From the NCBI RefSeq assembly GCF_958295425.1, contig NC_081153.1, forward strand, positions 7,782,635-7,846,634: DNA of 64,000 bases, given 5' to 3'. Source of the stretch: Solea solea. Taxonomy: Eukaryota > Chordata > Actinopteri > Pleuronectiformes > Soleidae. Below are positions 34,681-49,479 of this stretch, piece by piece. A program made the translations under genes and the position numbers. The notes beneath the pieces were generated by a model. It was given only the letters and a program-made list of their open reading frames with translations, did not search any database and was not told the origin of the DNA. Position 1 is the first letter of the stretch, and every line of letters starts with the position of its first letter.

Positions 34681-37600
34681 TTAGTGGTTTTAACTGTTTT
34701 GGGGGGTTTTGTTGCTGTAGATTTACCGAGTTATCGGATTTATTTGGTTAAACAATAAAGGTTACAAACACGAGAGGAACAGGAATACAAAAGCTAAACC
34801 TGTTTTGACCTTTGGCCTCTGTGGTGCTGTGTTGATATGTCTTTTCTTGTGTGTCTTTTTCAACAATGTCTCTACCGCTGCTTTGTTTTCAGCCCTTATC
34901 TGAGTGTTTTCACTAAAACACTTGCTGCTGCTTTCTGAAGGTTACCATATGTGTTGCTGCCAAACCTGTGATATCCAGTTAAAAAGAAGCAGAGGGGTGG
35001 GGTCAGTGCACTTGACCTGTGAGTGGTTTAGTGTTACAGGAGTTAAAAGCAAAGTTGCTCTCTGACATTTTGGCAGCTCCAATTCCTGGGGTCCGTCAAC
35101 ACATGCCTGATCACTGATTTACTGTCTGGTAAAATTAAAATAACTGTACTTTTTATGCACATAAGCTGTAGATTATAATGCGATAAAGGATGACAGGAGA
35201 CATTTTAGGTTATTGTTGGGTTAGTAAAAATGCCTGTGAGCTCTGCGGCCAGTCAAAGGTGACAGCTGCGTTTTCCTCACCTGTAGCTCTGGAGATCGGC
35301 GTCTGTGTCTAACAAGAGCACAGACAGACAGGAAGCACTTTGTCATGTCACGTGATGTCATTGTTTTTGCTGTGTCCCTGAGACACATGTACACTATATC
35401 CTATTTACACACACTCTGTATATTATACTTTTTTTTCTCATTGACTTTCATTTGACTTTAACCCATAGGTACATTTTTGACCTGATCTTTTAGTGAAACG
35501 CCATCTTCTTGTGAAGCAGTGATTCACAGGCCTGATGGGAGCAGATAACCAGATTAAGCCAAATAAAAGGACAGCACGTTTAAAGCTGCAGTCGATGGGG
35601 AAAAAATAAAGAAACAGTAGATTGTTCTATTATATTGTCTCGTCTGCAGGTTATTGGGATTAAGCTTTCTGATCTGAGCCTGCACCAGAGACAATTCAAC
35701 CATATTTAACTGCGTTTATTGACGTCTCCTTCATTCTTTTTGTCATCGGTCAAAGTCTCGAGGTTTCAGAACTCTACTTCTGTCTCACATCACATCATTG
35801 AAATTACTAATCAATAATGCCAAAAATATTTTGCTTACCCCAGCGTTTACCACCATGACTGGGACATTATCTGGTTTCTTGTTGACGTATAGAAGTACTG
35901 TCTGTGGTTTAGATGGGAGTCTTCAGACTAACAATGACTAAGCTTCCCTGTCGTGCAGCAACAGATCAGCATTTTTCATTTTTCTCTTCCCCTGATGTAA
36001 AGATTGTCAAAGCAGAAGACAACGCATGAGATAACTGCTCTGTAATAGAGCTTTAGACAACACGTGACTCAGTTTGAGTCGCCTGACAATATTACCTGGT
36101 ATATCGGTGTATTCCTGTTGTAGTTGGGATTCATAATATGCCAGTCCCGAGTCAGAAGTTGACACTGGAGCGCCCCCCTCAGGTCGGAGGAACCTCGAAA
36201 ACCCGCGATGAAGGATCCTAAAATAGATGCCACTCACGTCACTAGTTAGAAACAATGCTACTCCTTGCACTTCTGTCTTATTTGTTTTAAGCAGTCGTAC
36301 ACTTAGTTCTGTTACATGTTTATCCTTTTGTGTTACCGGGTAGAGAGTTTTTATCGACTGGTGTTGCTCGAGGTACATTGGCAACCATGTTTTTTATTCT
36401 GAAGTGGAAAACAGTCAGTTCGGATGTGACATTCATTTCTCCCAGTTCTGACTTCCTATGTAAATGGGAGCCGCCATAATGTATATGTTGCCTGGTATAG
36501 TGCAGATTGCGAGGCGTCCGAGTGTTGCATGCTGGGATTGTGTGATGTCAGCTACCTGTATTTCTGTACAGTTGTAATCCCTGAAAGTGTAGAGTGTCTT
36601 CATTCATTTGGCGTGTGTGAGTGTGTGTGTGTGTGTGGTGTTACTGATGAGTGTACATCCTGTCTGTGCCGTGTTTCATACTCGCACTTGAACGTCTCAC
36701 GTGTCACTCTCTCTCTCAGAGGCTTCTGCCGCTTTTTGAGCCGCAGGAATCAGTGAACGCTTGAGTTTCACATTCCTCACCTGTTTCTCTCCGGCCGGGT
36801 TTTTTAACCACTCACTGCAAACGGGAGAACTGAGAGTCCATAAGTCACACATTACATGATAATAATAATAATGATAATGATAATGATGAGGATTTTATTC
36901 ATACAGCAGCTTTAAAAAGTGCTTAAAAAAAGACAAACCGAGCAAGAGCAGGAACAGAAACAAGAGAGATTCATAACAAGCAAATGTGATCTTTTTAAAA
37001 GCAAAATGAAAAATGAAAACCAATGAAACAATGTCACACAAGAGTAAATCAGAAGGACTAAAGTATTTATAATAAATAAATAAAAGTAGTAAAAAGTTGT
37101 TCCAGTTTCAATCAATATCTTTGACATTATTTCAGCATTAAATGCCTTTTTGACACAACTTTTTCACCCAGGATCAAACAAAGTCAGTGAGGAACAATAA
37201 ATACCTGAAAAGAGTCAATGGTGACAAAATCTGAACAAAGAGAGAATCAATATTTGACATTTTTATCTATAAACAGAACTCCAACTTATATTTTACATCC
37301 CTTTTTTCCCCCAAATGAATGCCACGGAAACCATGTCACTGTAAAAGGTGATGCTGCAAATGAATATTGTGTTTACAGCCTTTTTTCAATTATCCCATGT
37401 AAAAATTAATGAAAAATTGAAAAATAAAGTGGGTTTAAATAAGAAAAATTCTAAAATGAGTCATCAAACAATTTTAATCAGTTAAATTGTTGTTTACTTG
37501 TATCATTAACAGATTCTTCCATGATCAACAAATGTATTTTTGAATTACAAACACAGAAAGATAGCCTTTTCTTTGTTTTAATTTAAAATGTTAGATTCTG

Positions 37601-38297
37601 TGAAATGAGTGTCGTGTATAATTCAGTGGTGGATGTCGGTGTTAATCCTGTTAGTGCTGTTAGTCATGCTGGTTGATAACTCTGGCCTCCTAATTTAGCT
37701 GATGTGATTACATAATCTTATTAACCTCAGATTTCCTGTAATTCAGAGGAACAACTGCTGCTGTAATTTGACACGTCCTCTCTCATCCTCATGCCCTTCT
37801 TCTTCTAATCCTCGTCCTGGTGGGACTTGATTACTTAATCTCTGTGCTTTTGTTCAGGTCATACTTAAAAAAACACTTGTTGGATTTATTTAGAAAAGTT
37901 CAGTTGAGTTTCTTGAATGACCAGAAGGGGGCACTGTTAATGAAGGTGACTGCCTGCTGCAGAAACAGCCTTTTTCCAGGATACTGGGTTTTATTTGTCC
38001 TCATTTAATCCTTCTTTTATAAAAAATTGCCCTGTGGTTTACACATTAATACCCTTCAACTAACACTTCCTTCTGTTTTCTGCTGTTTGTGTATCAGCAG
38101 GTCTCCAGCTGTAAAAATGCACTTTCCACTTTTACTGCCAGTTACATTTTAAAGACAGTGTTTTTTTAATGGTGTATAATTCACGTTTTCACTAACTCTT
38201 TGTCTTTTGTGTTTCTGTGTTTTCTAGGTAAGTGGCTGCTGTGGCCTTCGTCTCCTTACTGTATGTGGGTTGTGAGTTCTGGCTGCAGGCGACCACT

Positions 38298-38355
38298 GTC
38301 AGGTCAGGTGACGACTGGCAGGTCAGGTGACGACTGGCAGGTCAGGTGACGACTG
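38298..38355. repeat. 19-bp minisatellite, about three units
   Basis: The unit caggtcaggtgacgactgg is repeated three times nearly perfectly. No exon is involved. Confidence 0.85.
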
Positions 38356-39484
38356 TCTGGTCTGTCTCTACTCGATCTGTAGCGGGGAAAAACACGATTT
38401 GTTTAACACTTGTGCGAAAGTGAGTCTACTTTCTGTGACTGCTAATGTTTCACAAGGTTTGTGGAATCACCTTTGTCTCAAAACCTCTTGGTAACACTCC
38501 TAAAATAACCCAATTTATTTTCTGAAATGAACTTATAAAATAACACATAACATAAAAATGTTTTTCTTAGAAGAATAACCACTAAAATAAAAAGTAGCAT
38601 AAAAAGTTTGTTTTATTTTCTAAGTATAACTAAAGTGTATTTTACTGAAAACATCATTTTATTTAAAATCCCTGCAACTGGCGTAAATAATTTTGACAGG
38701 AAGTCGCCACATTTCACACGTGCACGTGCAGAACACATTGCGTTTCCTCCACAGATTGCAGAGTGACATGGTCTTTTCTTCTTCACCATTGTGTGGCGTC
38801 TGGTTTCAGTTACCACTGTGGTTTTCACAGACTCAACACAGTCTATTGCTGTTTGTGTCGGTGCCTCTGTTCCTCATCCTAATCCGTTTTGCTGCAAACA
38901 CGCACACACACACACAACCTGGATTTCAAATGAATGCTGCCTTTTTTCTTTTAACATAATCACAATAATGATGACCGGGGCTTTGACTGAGCTGCCGTTG
39001 TTTGTGGCGTTAAAAGCTTCAGGATGTTTGTCTGATCGTGTCTGACGCAGACATTCGCTCTGATGTGGAGCCAAGAGAATCAGCTGGATCTGACCTGACG
39101 CTCGAGGACACGTCTCTGCCCTCGTTCTTCTCTTTAACCCCTCGGTATCAGCAGGTTTTAGAGTCTGAGTGTGGTGTGTCGCAGGAGACTATTTTTGGGT
39201 CCCTAAACAAATTCACTTTTTAAATGAGATCTTTCTGTATGTGTGTAAAATAACCAAATTACCAAGCATCTCTTGGAAATGATTGATTTACCTCATCAAA
39301 ATGTTATATGATATTAGGTGTTATTAGGTACTTATCTGGGATTAATCGAGGATTTGATAAATTTGCAATACCATGATAGATTATCAAGATATCGTTTTAA
39401 TTTCAAATCACTGAACTGAGTTTATTTTTCCCATTTCACTGGCCCTCGGGTCATTTGGAGTTTGAGGCCCCTGATATTATATGT

Positions 39485-39570
39485 ACTTATATGTACAGTG
39501 GTCAGCAACTGGCAGTTCGTGGGCCAAAACTGGCCTGCTAGTATTAATATATGGCCCGATAGATTCATTA
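39485..39570 (+). repeat. hAT-type relic (GGTCAGCAACTGGC...GGCCC)
   Basis: ggtcagcaactggcagttcg, gggccaaaactggcctgc and tatggcccga follow the pattern of a widespread vertebrate hAT-derived repeat. Confidence 0.45.
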
Positions 39571-40312
39571 AAAAGAAAAAAAAAGGTTAGTATTCAATTG
39601 CTTATACTTTATATTTCCTCATATATAACGAGTGGTTACATGCAAGCATCAGCACAAATACTCTTTGTTTGTTTTTTCCGTCAGTAATTGTAAGTTATAA
39701 AGCTCTCATTTTCTGAGACAGTTATAAAAGTTGCAGCAGCTGTTGGTTTGCCAACCTTCGCCGCAAGCAACAACAGCCAGTAAATGCCCCCGCTATATAA
39801 AATGGAAGTGTTTGCCTCTCTGGGCCAATTTCTTTCTTTTTTTTTTTTACTATCGTGCATTTTTCTCGTGGTGGTGCAAATTCTGGGAATGATCTGGAAA
39901 AACGAGGAGAAGTGCTGGACAGAGAGGAGATTGAGACAGGGTTTATTTTAGAGTAAACCCTTTCACACTGTCAGTGTTGGGTTTATGACGAGGGCAAGTT
40001 GTTATATACTACATCCACCAATGGCATTGTGTATATATTACATTGACAGAGAGGCCTCGGGGTCTTTCCTGAACCAAAGAGGGTTTTATTGCTATGAGGC
40101 AGGATTTTGCCAAAGTGCCTTTAAGTTTTGTCCTTGTTTATCTGGAAGTCAGTGACATGTCTTATTGTTCCCTGGTGAATATATATCGCCCATTAAGCTC
40201 AAGTGCCTCACTGAGAGAGTGCTGTTGTTGACGGATTCTGTTTTTTTAACTAGTAGCTAATAAGTATTTGCTGCTATGCTAATAACCAGAACCATAAAAT
40301 AAGAGCACATAG

Positions 40313-40317
<5 letters not shown>

Positions 40318-40365
<48 letters not shown>

Positions 40366-40384
40366 TTATATTTATATATATATT
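40318..40384. repeat. (TA)n microsatellite
   Basis: About 44 bp of TA is followed by ttta/tata variants. Confidence 0.9.
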
Positions 40385-42604
40385 TTAAATGATGTTACTT
40401 ACTTTTAAGCTTCAAATAGCCATTCCCATATGTATAATTTCGAACTTTTAAGCAGTGGTGCACAGACACACAAATTATGCCATGCTGGGATTCAACTATA
40501 AGGAAGGGTGCTAGCAAGCTAATGCTATCTAACAAACTTCTAAACTGAAACACGATATTATCACAATACTGTGGTATACTGTGGACTGAATAGATTTTAT
40601 CCTAATCCACAGAATGTTTTAGCGTTTATTTGTAACACAAATAACAAAAGATAACAAATAACAAAAGATATGCTGCAAAAATTTCAAAAGTGATATAATA
40701 TCGCCACACAAAATATTGTTATATTTCACTGTATCAATCTATCCCCACCCCAATTAAACTGTGATGCATTAGCATGTTGTGCTAGTATGGTGCTATCCTG
40801 TCAATATGTATAAACAATACACATACTCAAAAACATAATACACATGATGAATTTTATTATATTAAATTAGTTTTCTCATGAAAATGACTGATGTCCTCAC
40901 CTTTTAAACACCTTTTTTTTTTTTGACACAAGTTCTGGTGGAGTATCACGTGATGTGTGTTGGAGAGGGAGCCAAGACAGTGGACTCGCTCCTATTGATC
41001 CTAGACAAATCCTATCCCTACTGTCTGTTAAATCATGTTTTAAAACTTTTTTTTTTATCAAAGATTTGATCATGTGAGATTATTGATACCGCATGGCCAA
41101 ATAGCACATCTCATCATATTATATAATGGGTTGAGATACCGTGCGATTCCTGTTCATTCTTGTTGCGACAAAAAGAGCAGCTCTCTTGAATAGCTTTATG
41201 TCCATGTTGTTTAAAAACTGTCATAACCAAGCAGCCACAAAACACCAAATTATCCACAAACCAGGAAGTATAAACTTTAAGGGCTACTTCAGTGTGAGTG
41301 ATTTACAGTGGAAAAACCTCTCTCATCGTGTGAAAGTGAAGCAAAACATCCATAGAATTTATTTGAACCACTCCTTCGGCATGTTTCTATTTCTCTGCCG
41401 TTGACTGGAATGTTCAGTATGCGGTAAACAATCTTCGCTTGGCGAATAATCACAGTAAATATGCTGCTTGCAGTGAATCTGCTGAGCGAAAACATGGTGC
41501 AGTAAAGTATTCAGATGAAGAGCAGAGATACTCAGACGTCTTGATTTTTCAGTGGAATATGTCTTCAATCACGCTCAGGTGTGTTCCTTTCAGGTTTCAG
41601 GTTTTATAGACTGGAGTTGAAAGTGTGTTCACTCTCCAAGAGAATGTCAGAAGCAGACAGTGCTCTCTTCTTCCTGCCAGTCTGTCATTTTTTATATCAG
41701 ATTTTTTTATTGTCTGAGATGTTTTCATGGTCAGTTGTGGTGAAGAACCACCGAATTCTTCCTGGAAAAGTGAATCTGTTTTGTGTGTTGTCAGTAGCAA
41801 TGCTACTGCCTCTTAAGACTTGTTCTGTATATATATATAGCCATATTTCTATGGAGTCTCGTGTTGCTATGGTTACGAGCATTCCTATCCAGCCACGCCC
41901 TATCATGGGTTTTTTGATGAATCATTGCAGTGACCACACACGCAGAGAAACTCTCCTTACTTCCTCTTGTGTTGCTCAGACGTGGTTCCTCTTAATCACA
42001 GGATGCTCTCATGATCAGATTTGGCTACTCCAGAGTGGCAAAGTGCACAGTCACCCATCAGCCATTTTAGATGCAGATCTCGTTAGACGAACTAAAATCT
42101 AATCCATTTGCACGGACAGCACTCAAAACTTTAAAATGCTTCACCTCTTTCTGTCGACTCTGCAGCTGCTCTGTACTGTGGTCGTCTGGGTCTATAAAGA
42201 TTCAGTGCCGTTGCCAAATAAATTCCCTGGAGCATCCATTAGCTGCACCGAGCGTCGGCCATTTTAGCTCAGTTTGCCCTCTGGACAGCTTGTGTTACAG
42301 TGATTTTACAGTCAACGTTTTGTGAGCTGAGAGAAAACCTGAGCCTTGCAAATTGGTTTGGGTTCTGGGTTCACAGTTGTACTTTATTTTTACATTCAAC
42401 AATTGGTGGCGCCAAAGCTCTACTTATGTGCGAACAAACCAGAGGAGAAGAAGAAGAAGTGCAGTCAGATGGAGTCATGGGGTAGTTTGGGGAAGTTTAA
42501 AGCTCAATTTATTGGCAGCAATTGACTGTACTGCCAATAAATAAGTGTTTTAATTTAATAATCGTTTTAAAGTGAAAAATAATTAGGTTTTCTTAGCCTC
42601 AGAA

Positions 42605-42740
42605 TGAGCCATTTATATGTACTTTAGGCAAGGGCCTTGTTTCACGTGGGCTGCTATTTTGTGCCAACGTGTTTCTACAGACGTGCAAACATACAAACCA
42701 GCCAGCAGAGCTTACGTTTTGCATTACGCAGTGGAAGCAT
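42605..42740. repeat. Fragment related to the TTAA MITE at 5895
   Basis: The block ctttaggcaagggccttg and the following ctgctattttgtgcc resemble the left part of the element at 5895-6124 (ttttaggcaagggcctttg, ctgccatcttgcacc). Ends are not identified. Confidence 0.4.
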
Positions 42741-43065
42741 CCTACGTAAAGGAAGAACAATGACATACTTTTTAGTACGTGAAGACCACCCTAGTTCCGT
42801 GATAGACAGGGAAGAGTTTGTGGGTGTATCTTTAGGACTATCTTAGGATGAGAACAAATAATTGGTAGTAGTTTATAATTGTGATGAGCCTACAGCCCAG
42901 TAAAACCTGTCACTGTATCATCCTTTTGACTTTAAATGTGACCAAACTTTACAAAATTAACGTGCAGTATTTAAGAAGACCTGCATCCAGTGACTGACAC
43001 TATAAAGTTGCCGATGTTGTAAATGAAGTGAAAGTTTGGCTAATTTTGTCATAGACTTATTGCAG

Positions 43066-43442
43066 TTTTCGATTATACAGTTCTAGCACCACTCGGCTAC
43101 TTCATAGTACCTCCTCAACATGGGCGGGGTTAAGGTATCACAACTGGATACCCAAGCGCACTGGATCGTCTGAACCCCATGGACGGACCACAGCGTATTT
43201 CTGCGGAAAGCAGCCACGTATGCTCGCTATGACACTCTTGTCGGACGTCGCGCTCATGACTCTTCCAGTGACGATGCTCTCTGACCAATCAGTGGCCAGC
43301 AGTCTGACGACTTCTCATTTTAGTATCGGCTCAGCTTGCTTGGAACTTCGCCAGAGCAGGTACTAAAAACAGTACCAGGTACTATTGCTAATGGAAAAAC
43401 AAAAAGGTCGAGCCAAGTTGTGCTAGAACTGTATAATGGAAA
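43066..43442. mobile_element. Foldback MITE, 377 bp
   Basis: The left arm gattatacagttctagcacc and the right arm tgctagaactgtataatgga are inverted over about 30 bp. The interior has ggtatcacaactggat and agtaccaggtactattgcta. No coding capacity. Related copies or fragments lie at about 17385, 34590 and 57247. Confidence 0.65.
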
Positions 43443-46409
43443 CCCCCCATAAGGCTACATCTACACTACTCTGGTTTTTGGTTTTATAAACCACTGGTGT
43501 CCCTGATGGCAGCTTTCATGCATTTTCAGTTTTGGCTCCACTTTTCAGAACCAGATACTTTGTCCATTTGTATATACAGTCGACTGTGTGAAACCAGCTT
43601 CAGTGTAGACGGATAACCAATCTGAATGGCTTTAGTTGTTTGTAGAGCCTCGTACTGGATGGATGTGAGAGTTCCAGGGTAGTCAAGAGTTTATCACCTC
43701 ATGTGTTTCTGTGTCTCATTTAAGCAGGAACACTCCCTGCAGGATTTTTTTACCTCCGCTCCCCTCGCTCTGCTTTGTTTCCAAATACCAAAATGCAGAG
43801 TTGCGTTTTACGATTTGGAAGATCACCATATAGCTTAAACGACTCCCTATAAAATATGTAGTGGAATGTAGAGAACACTTCATATGAAGGCAGAGTCGAC
43901 TGAGTTTGTTTAACAGTCAACATTCTCTTGTCCTCCGTTGCCCCCACCATGGCAATGAGCTTTCATCACAGACGCAAAACAACTTAATTTATCTATATCC
44001 AGACAAAGGTGGAGGAAGCGGGCCGTGTTTTTATGTTCACTCACTTTCACATGGCACAGCCAAAATTACACTGATATGTGTATATATATGCTGTGATCGA
44101 GGAATCGAATATAAAGGGACATGAAAAGACTTTTCCACCGGGGCCAAACTGTTATTCGTATTCACATTCAAATTTCAGTTTTAACAACGTAATTAACAAA
44201 TCACAAAAGCTGCAGTTTACTATTCTATGTTTGATTCTTGTATATTTTATGCAAATCAAGCTTGCATTAGAATGTAGTGTACTGTTGTTAAAGGTGCAGA
44301 GTGTTGGCTTTGGCCCCCTGGTGGGCCATGGATGAACTGCACAAGTGGGTGCAACAGATTAGAAAAACAACACATAGTGAGTATTTTTAGTTTATTTTTG
44401 CGTTAACCTTTAAATAATTGTCATATATTTAGCATTAATCTGTTAAAAGGTTGCATTACAAATTGTTACATTCATTTGGACGAATTTAAACATTTTATAG
44501 ATAATTTCCAGACCACATTTTGCACCCTAACATTGTATAAAGCTTCATAAAATATATTTTCTTTAACTAGATCTTGAGTTGATAAGTTCAAATGTCATTC
44601 TCTGACTATTTATGAAATAAATAACGTCTAATTTAAGTTTTTGGTTTTGCTGTAGAAGGTTTTCTGAATATTAAATGGTCACATCAATGTTTGGGAAGGA
44701 CTGATTTAGGGTAGCTATCAACCAAAGATGAATACCTTATTCAAAATTATGATTTAATTAATTTATCCACTGAAAACTTAGATCCATTGTATTTCCACTG
44801 CCTTCATTTGGTTACAGTATGTAACTTTAACCCGACGTTTTGACTATATCGTCCCAGGTGTTTTGTGCATGTACAGAATGTTTCGTTTTTCATACCTATC
44901 TGCGTTTTGGCCGTTTAAACTGCACACAAATCTGTTTGGTTTGAGTCAGAGCCATAGGACAGGTAATAGAGAGCACATGGGGACGGATTCTTTGCATCCA
45001 GTGAAACAACTCAACACAGACCTCAGAGTTTTGTATGAATTCTTGCTCTGCGAGCAGAGTTTGTTCTGCCATATGTGAATTTATCCTTATTGCCATATAT
45101 CAAGATTCTAAGGCTAAAAAAAGGCAAGTGGTTTAGCCACAATTATGATTTACTGTATTCTTCGGCATAATCTTTACCCACCACTGCAGTGTATCACTTC
45201 TAATATCCTCATGACAGCTTATTAAAATACCATCGAGCTGGCAGCACATTGTTCACCTGGTATGATCTGCTGTACAGCCAAAAATACGATTGATCGTTCT
45301 GATGTTGCCATGCCTCAGAAGGGTGTGGAGATCTCCACATCTTCACATTGTCAAGTTGTCAATCACAGAGAAGAACATTTGAATGACTTTCAAATGCATC
45401 CTGTTGTCTTTGTAGACGTGGTATGATACCGTCTAAACACCTCATTAAAGTCTTAACTATCATTGTTGACTAAAACCATTTAACTCCGACCTGCATGACT
45501 GCTCTTTGTTTTCAAAGTGCTTCTCCAAGTCGAGAAGAAAATCTGCGTCGCATTCATTCAGTCAACAGAAAAGGCCAAAGGTGATTTTCATTAAGTGGAT
45601 TGTAAAATGTGAAGAGGGATAAGTCATTAAAGCTGCGGCTGCTGGAAACAGAACAGTGACGCCAGATGTTTCCCCCACATTTGCGAAAATATGGGTGCGA
45701 TTTATCTCGAGTGTGTCCCCTTGATGACAGTGAATCAGAGCAGCTGTCAGCGAAACACACAGCGACCATCTCATTTCAAGGCAAATGGAGACAAATATAT
45801 TCCAGACCTCCTGTTTGTAGTTTTACTGTCAGGCGTGGACTTCTTATTGCTTCCCAGTGTCGATCAGTGTTCAGGGGAAGTTGAGTAACAGAGACTTAAA
45901 CACAGGCACAATTGTCTTCTCTTAAAGGGAAGAAATGACTCGATGGCTTTTTCCATGTAGGTTTGCAGAGTTGGCTGCGGGCTGACGGTGTGGGCTTTTA
46001 AAGGGAAAAAGCAGGGGGAGACCAAAGATTATGGCTGTCGTTTTTCTCTCTCACTGGCCCCAAACTGTAGGTTTGCTCTTTCCAAAAACCCTCTGAACAT
46101 CTACCAGCTTCTAGAAAGGAAAAGTGACCCTGACAGTTTATGTTCAACAACCTCAGCACGTTTTTTATTTATACATGTAGTCACAACAAACATGTAAAAA
46201 TGCCATGAAATGCTCCCTACCCTCGCCACAGTAGTAGTTGTTGTGTTGTGTTGTTTGTTTGTGTTTTGTGTGGACGGTGGTTTCCCCTCACGCCTGTTGA
46301 TTATGGCCCACGTGTAAATGCTGCCGTCGGTCAAAACCAATGTTAAAATGCATTGCAAGTAGTGTATTGTCTTATCGTGGATCAGTTAAAAGTACAATAT
46401 TTGCACGAT

Positions 46410-46740
<331 letters not shown>

Positions 46741-46914
46741 TCAGATCTAAAAAATGTCAATTCTTTGACTGATCACAAAATGTGGCCTTGGAGAATCTCG
46801 CAAAGATAGAACTTGTGGTTTTACTCGCTCAACTATGTGGAGTTACAACTAAGTCACTGACAAAAGTAAAACTGTGCACCTGTCTGAGGCTAATGCTAGT
46901 GCTAACAAAGTTCG

Positions 46915-47110
46915 TGGTAAAAGGTCTGTATTTATACAGCGCTTTTCTAGTTTTGACGACCACTCAAAGCTGCTTTACTCTTCCGTTTGCCATTCACCCA
47001 TTCACTCACACTTTCATATCTATGTGCCAAACTTTTTTTTCTTGCACACCTATTCCCACGCTGACTACTGGGACAGTAAGTCCTCTGATTGAATCAATCT
47101 ACCGCTAACT
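46915..47110 (-). repeat. Reverse copy of the GCGCTATAAATACAG repeat
   Basis: ggtctgtatttatacagcgc, gttttgacgaccactcaaag and gccattcacccattcactca are the reverse of landmarks at 27063-27325. Confidence 0.6.
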
Positions 47111-48965
47111 CACCATTGGCCATGTAAAATGCACTCAACAATCAGGTGAGACAAACATTTTCAGACAGTTTCAGAACTTACCAGGTAGTCCAGCTTCCTT
47201 CTTCAGGAGTTAGTTGAAGGCAACTGGACTTGAAGCTGAAACTGGGTCAGAATCGCACAATCAGCATTGTCTAACTTAACAACTTTCTAGACAGGTTTCC
47301 AGCCTTCAGAACCTGGTTTATTCCACCAGTTAGTCAGAATTAAAGGAGCCGCTTGGATAAGATGTGAAATGTCTTCAAACTTAACTTAAGCAAGTCCCAC
47401 CACCTAGAGTGATCTATCGAAGATGAACTAGATGACTGAGAACCTTCATGGACTTTTTTTGGTAAAGCCTCTTTGCCTGGTGGAAGTCGCTGTTTTTATC
47501 AGGGCGTGGTCAAACTGCAACTATCCTGCTTTCGAATACAATTCTGGGACATTGGACTCTTGAGCGACTGAAGAGAACGCCATTATTTCTCGTAATTCAC
47601 ACTGCAGAATTCACATCTTCTTCCATCTTTGCATTGATCTTGTGTCTCATTACGTGAATAATGTGCCGCACATTTGTGGTGAACATTCCATAACTGTGAT
47701 TATGGTCCTTTCTGGAAAAGAACAATATTGGGTTTTTCGGGGAAGCTGGTGTGAAGACTAACGATGAGAAGTTGCCATAACGTTGTGGCGAAGAATCAAG
47801 TGAATGCTGATGTTTTTCAGCCCGAGGAAAAAGTCAAAGACTTGCTAACTTCTGCAACAGCTACAATTTTAAAATGTTATGTTAACTAGAAATCGCCTAA
47901 TCCTGAGCAACATCTGAAGCAGACTGACCTGATCTTGTAGACTCCAGATGGTTCTGAAGACCTCTGTGCTTTTGGTAGATGTAGGTGGGCTTCCTCACAG
48001 AGGATCATGAAGAGTTTCAAAGGGCCTGGTCTGACTTTTTCTTGGAGGTTTGTGCTTTTTCTTACGCTAAACTCCCTCCCTTTCCTCCACATCGGCTTCC
48101 TCCTCTTTCGTCTTATCTGCCTTCGAGACTGCGTTGGCGTTGCTGTGGTTTCTGCTGTGTTCATAAGGGAGGGCGAGACGGGGATAATTTGATCATCTAA
48201 AGATAGAAGCAACGGTCTCGTCTCTTTCCATACAGCTTAATAATGACCTCACTGACATTTACGTGTCACGTGAAGGTTAACATCTGAGTGTGAATCTTGT
48301 ACATTAATAATTTTTGTATTGATGCAACAATGTTGAGTGGTATGAACTAAACAGATAGTAAAACAGAGATTGGAAAAACATGCTCCATGTGTTACATAAT
48401 TAATCGTCTATGTCATAGCAGACGCTCATCCCAAGGCTGAGATAAGGTAACAAGCCATTAGATTTCCTTTCTTCAGTCCAAATTATTATCTGTATTTGGA
48501 ATTTCCGGAATGAACGGACATGCCAACCTGGTGAGACCAGTATTTATCTCAGTCCAGCTCCCGAGATCACTGACCGGTCGGTGTGCGCCATCATAAACTA
48601 TCTTATCTCAAAAAAAAACATGCCAGGTCATGTTGAGCTCTCTCTCTGTAGTTCTGAAATTGTCATATTTGAACATTTTGCTGCCACTCCAATTGAGAAT
48701 ATATTCATCTTTGCACTTGAAGTATGCATTACAGATTGAATCAAGTGCATATTTTACACTATTTACAGTCAGTTTAATACTTTTGCAGCTTGGCTAATTT
48801 CCCATATTGCCGTATGCGTTGCCTATAATGACATTCACATTATAACCATCTCATTCCCTGTTTATTAAAGCAGAAATTTAATTATTTAACTGATTTGGCC
48901 AAATCATGTATACATCAATAAATAATGTATTTGATTTCATACGGCCCTCCACTCAATATCAAGTT

Positions 48966-48991
48966 ATTTATATATGTATACATATATATGT

Positions 48992-49036
<45 letters not shown>
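48966..49036. repeat. (TA)n microsatellite with GTATAC palindromes
   Basis: About 70 bp of TA interrupted by gtatacata units. Confidence 0.9.
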
Positions 49037-49037
<1 letters not shown>

Positions 49038-49479
49038 ATGTATATATGTCTATGAAAAATAGTTGCAAGAACTAATATGAGGAGTAAATCTATATGGAAC
49101 AATCTGAGCGACATGTGGTGACTATGGTCATTATGAATAGGTCTTTGTGTTGGAGTGATTTTGTCCCTTTTTTCCGCCATTTTATGAAATAATAAAACCT
49201 ATAGCTATATCTTACCTATAGCTTTTTTGCGTTTAAAGAGAAAATGATCAACGTTGTCAGTATGTGTGTTGTTAAAACAATATTAAAATGTTGAAAAAAA
49301 ACACTGATACACTGATAAATTGAGATAATTTCATCAAGATTTATATTTAAATACATGTACGCTATATTAAAAATAGAATCAAAATACCCTGAACTTAACA
49401 AAACACTGTAAAATCAACATTAAATACACACTGTGGTTATGGACCACAGTTACCATGGTAAAGGAACAAATCGGTGCTT

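Noticed and set aside
38226..38280. Possible exon after tttctag at 38227
   Set aside because: The AG is followed at once by gtaagt, no open frame with a known peptide follows, and the tract leads into a minisatellite.
38298..38355. CRISPR-like array
   Set aside because: Only three head-to-tail units with no spacers, in a vertebrate intron.
41581..42102. 173-codon + strand reading frame
   Set aside because: Longest frame in the window, but its composition is intron-like, it has no motif, and neighbouring sequence resembles old repeat.
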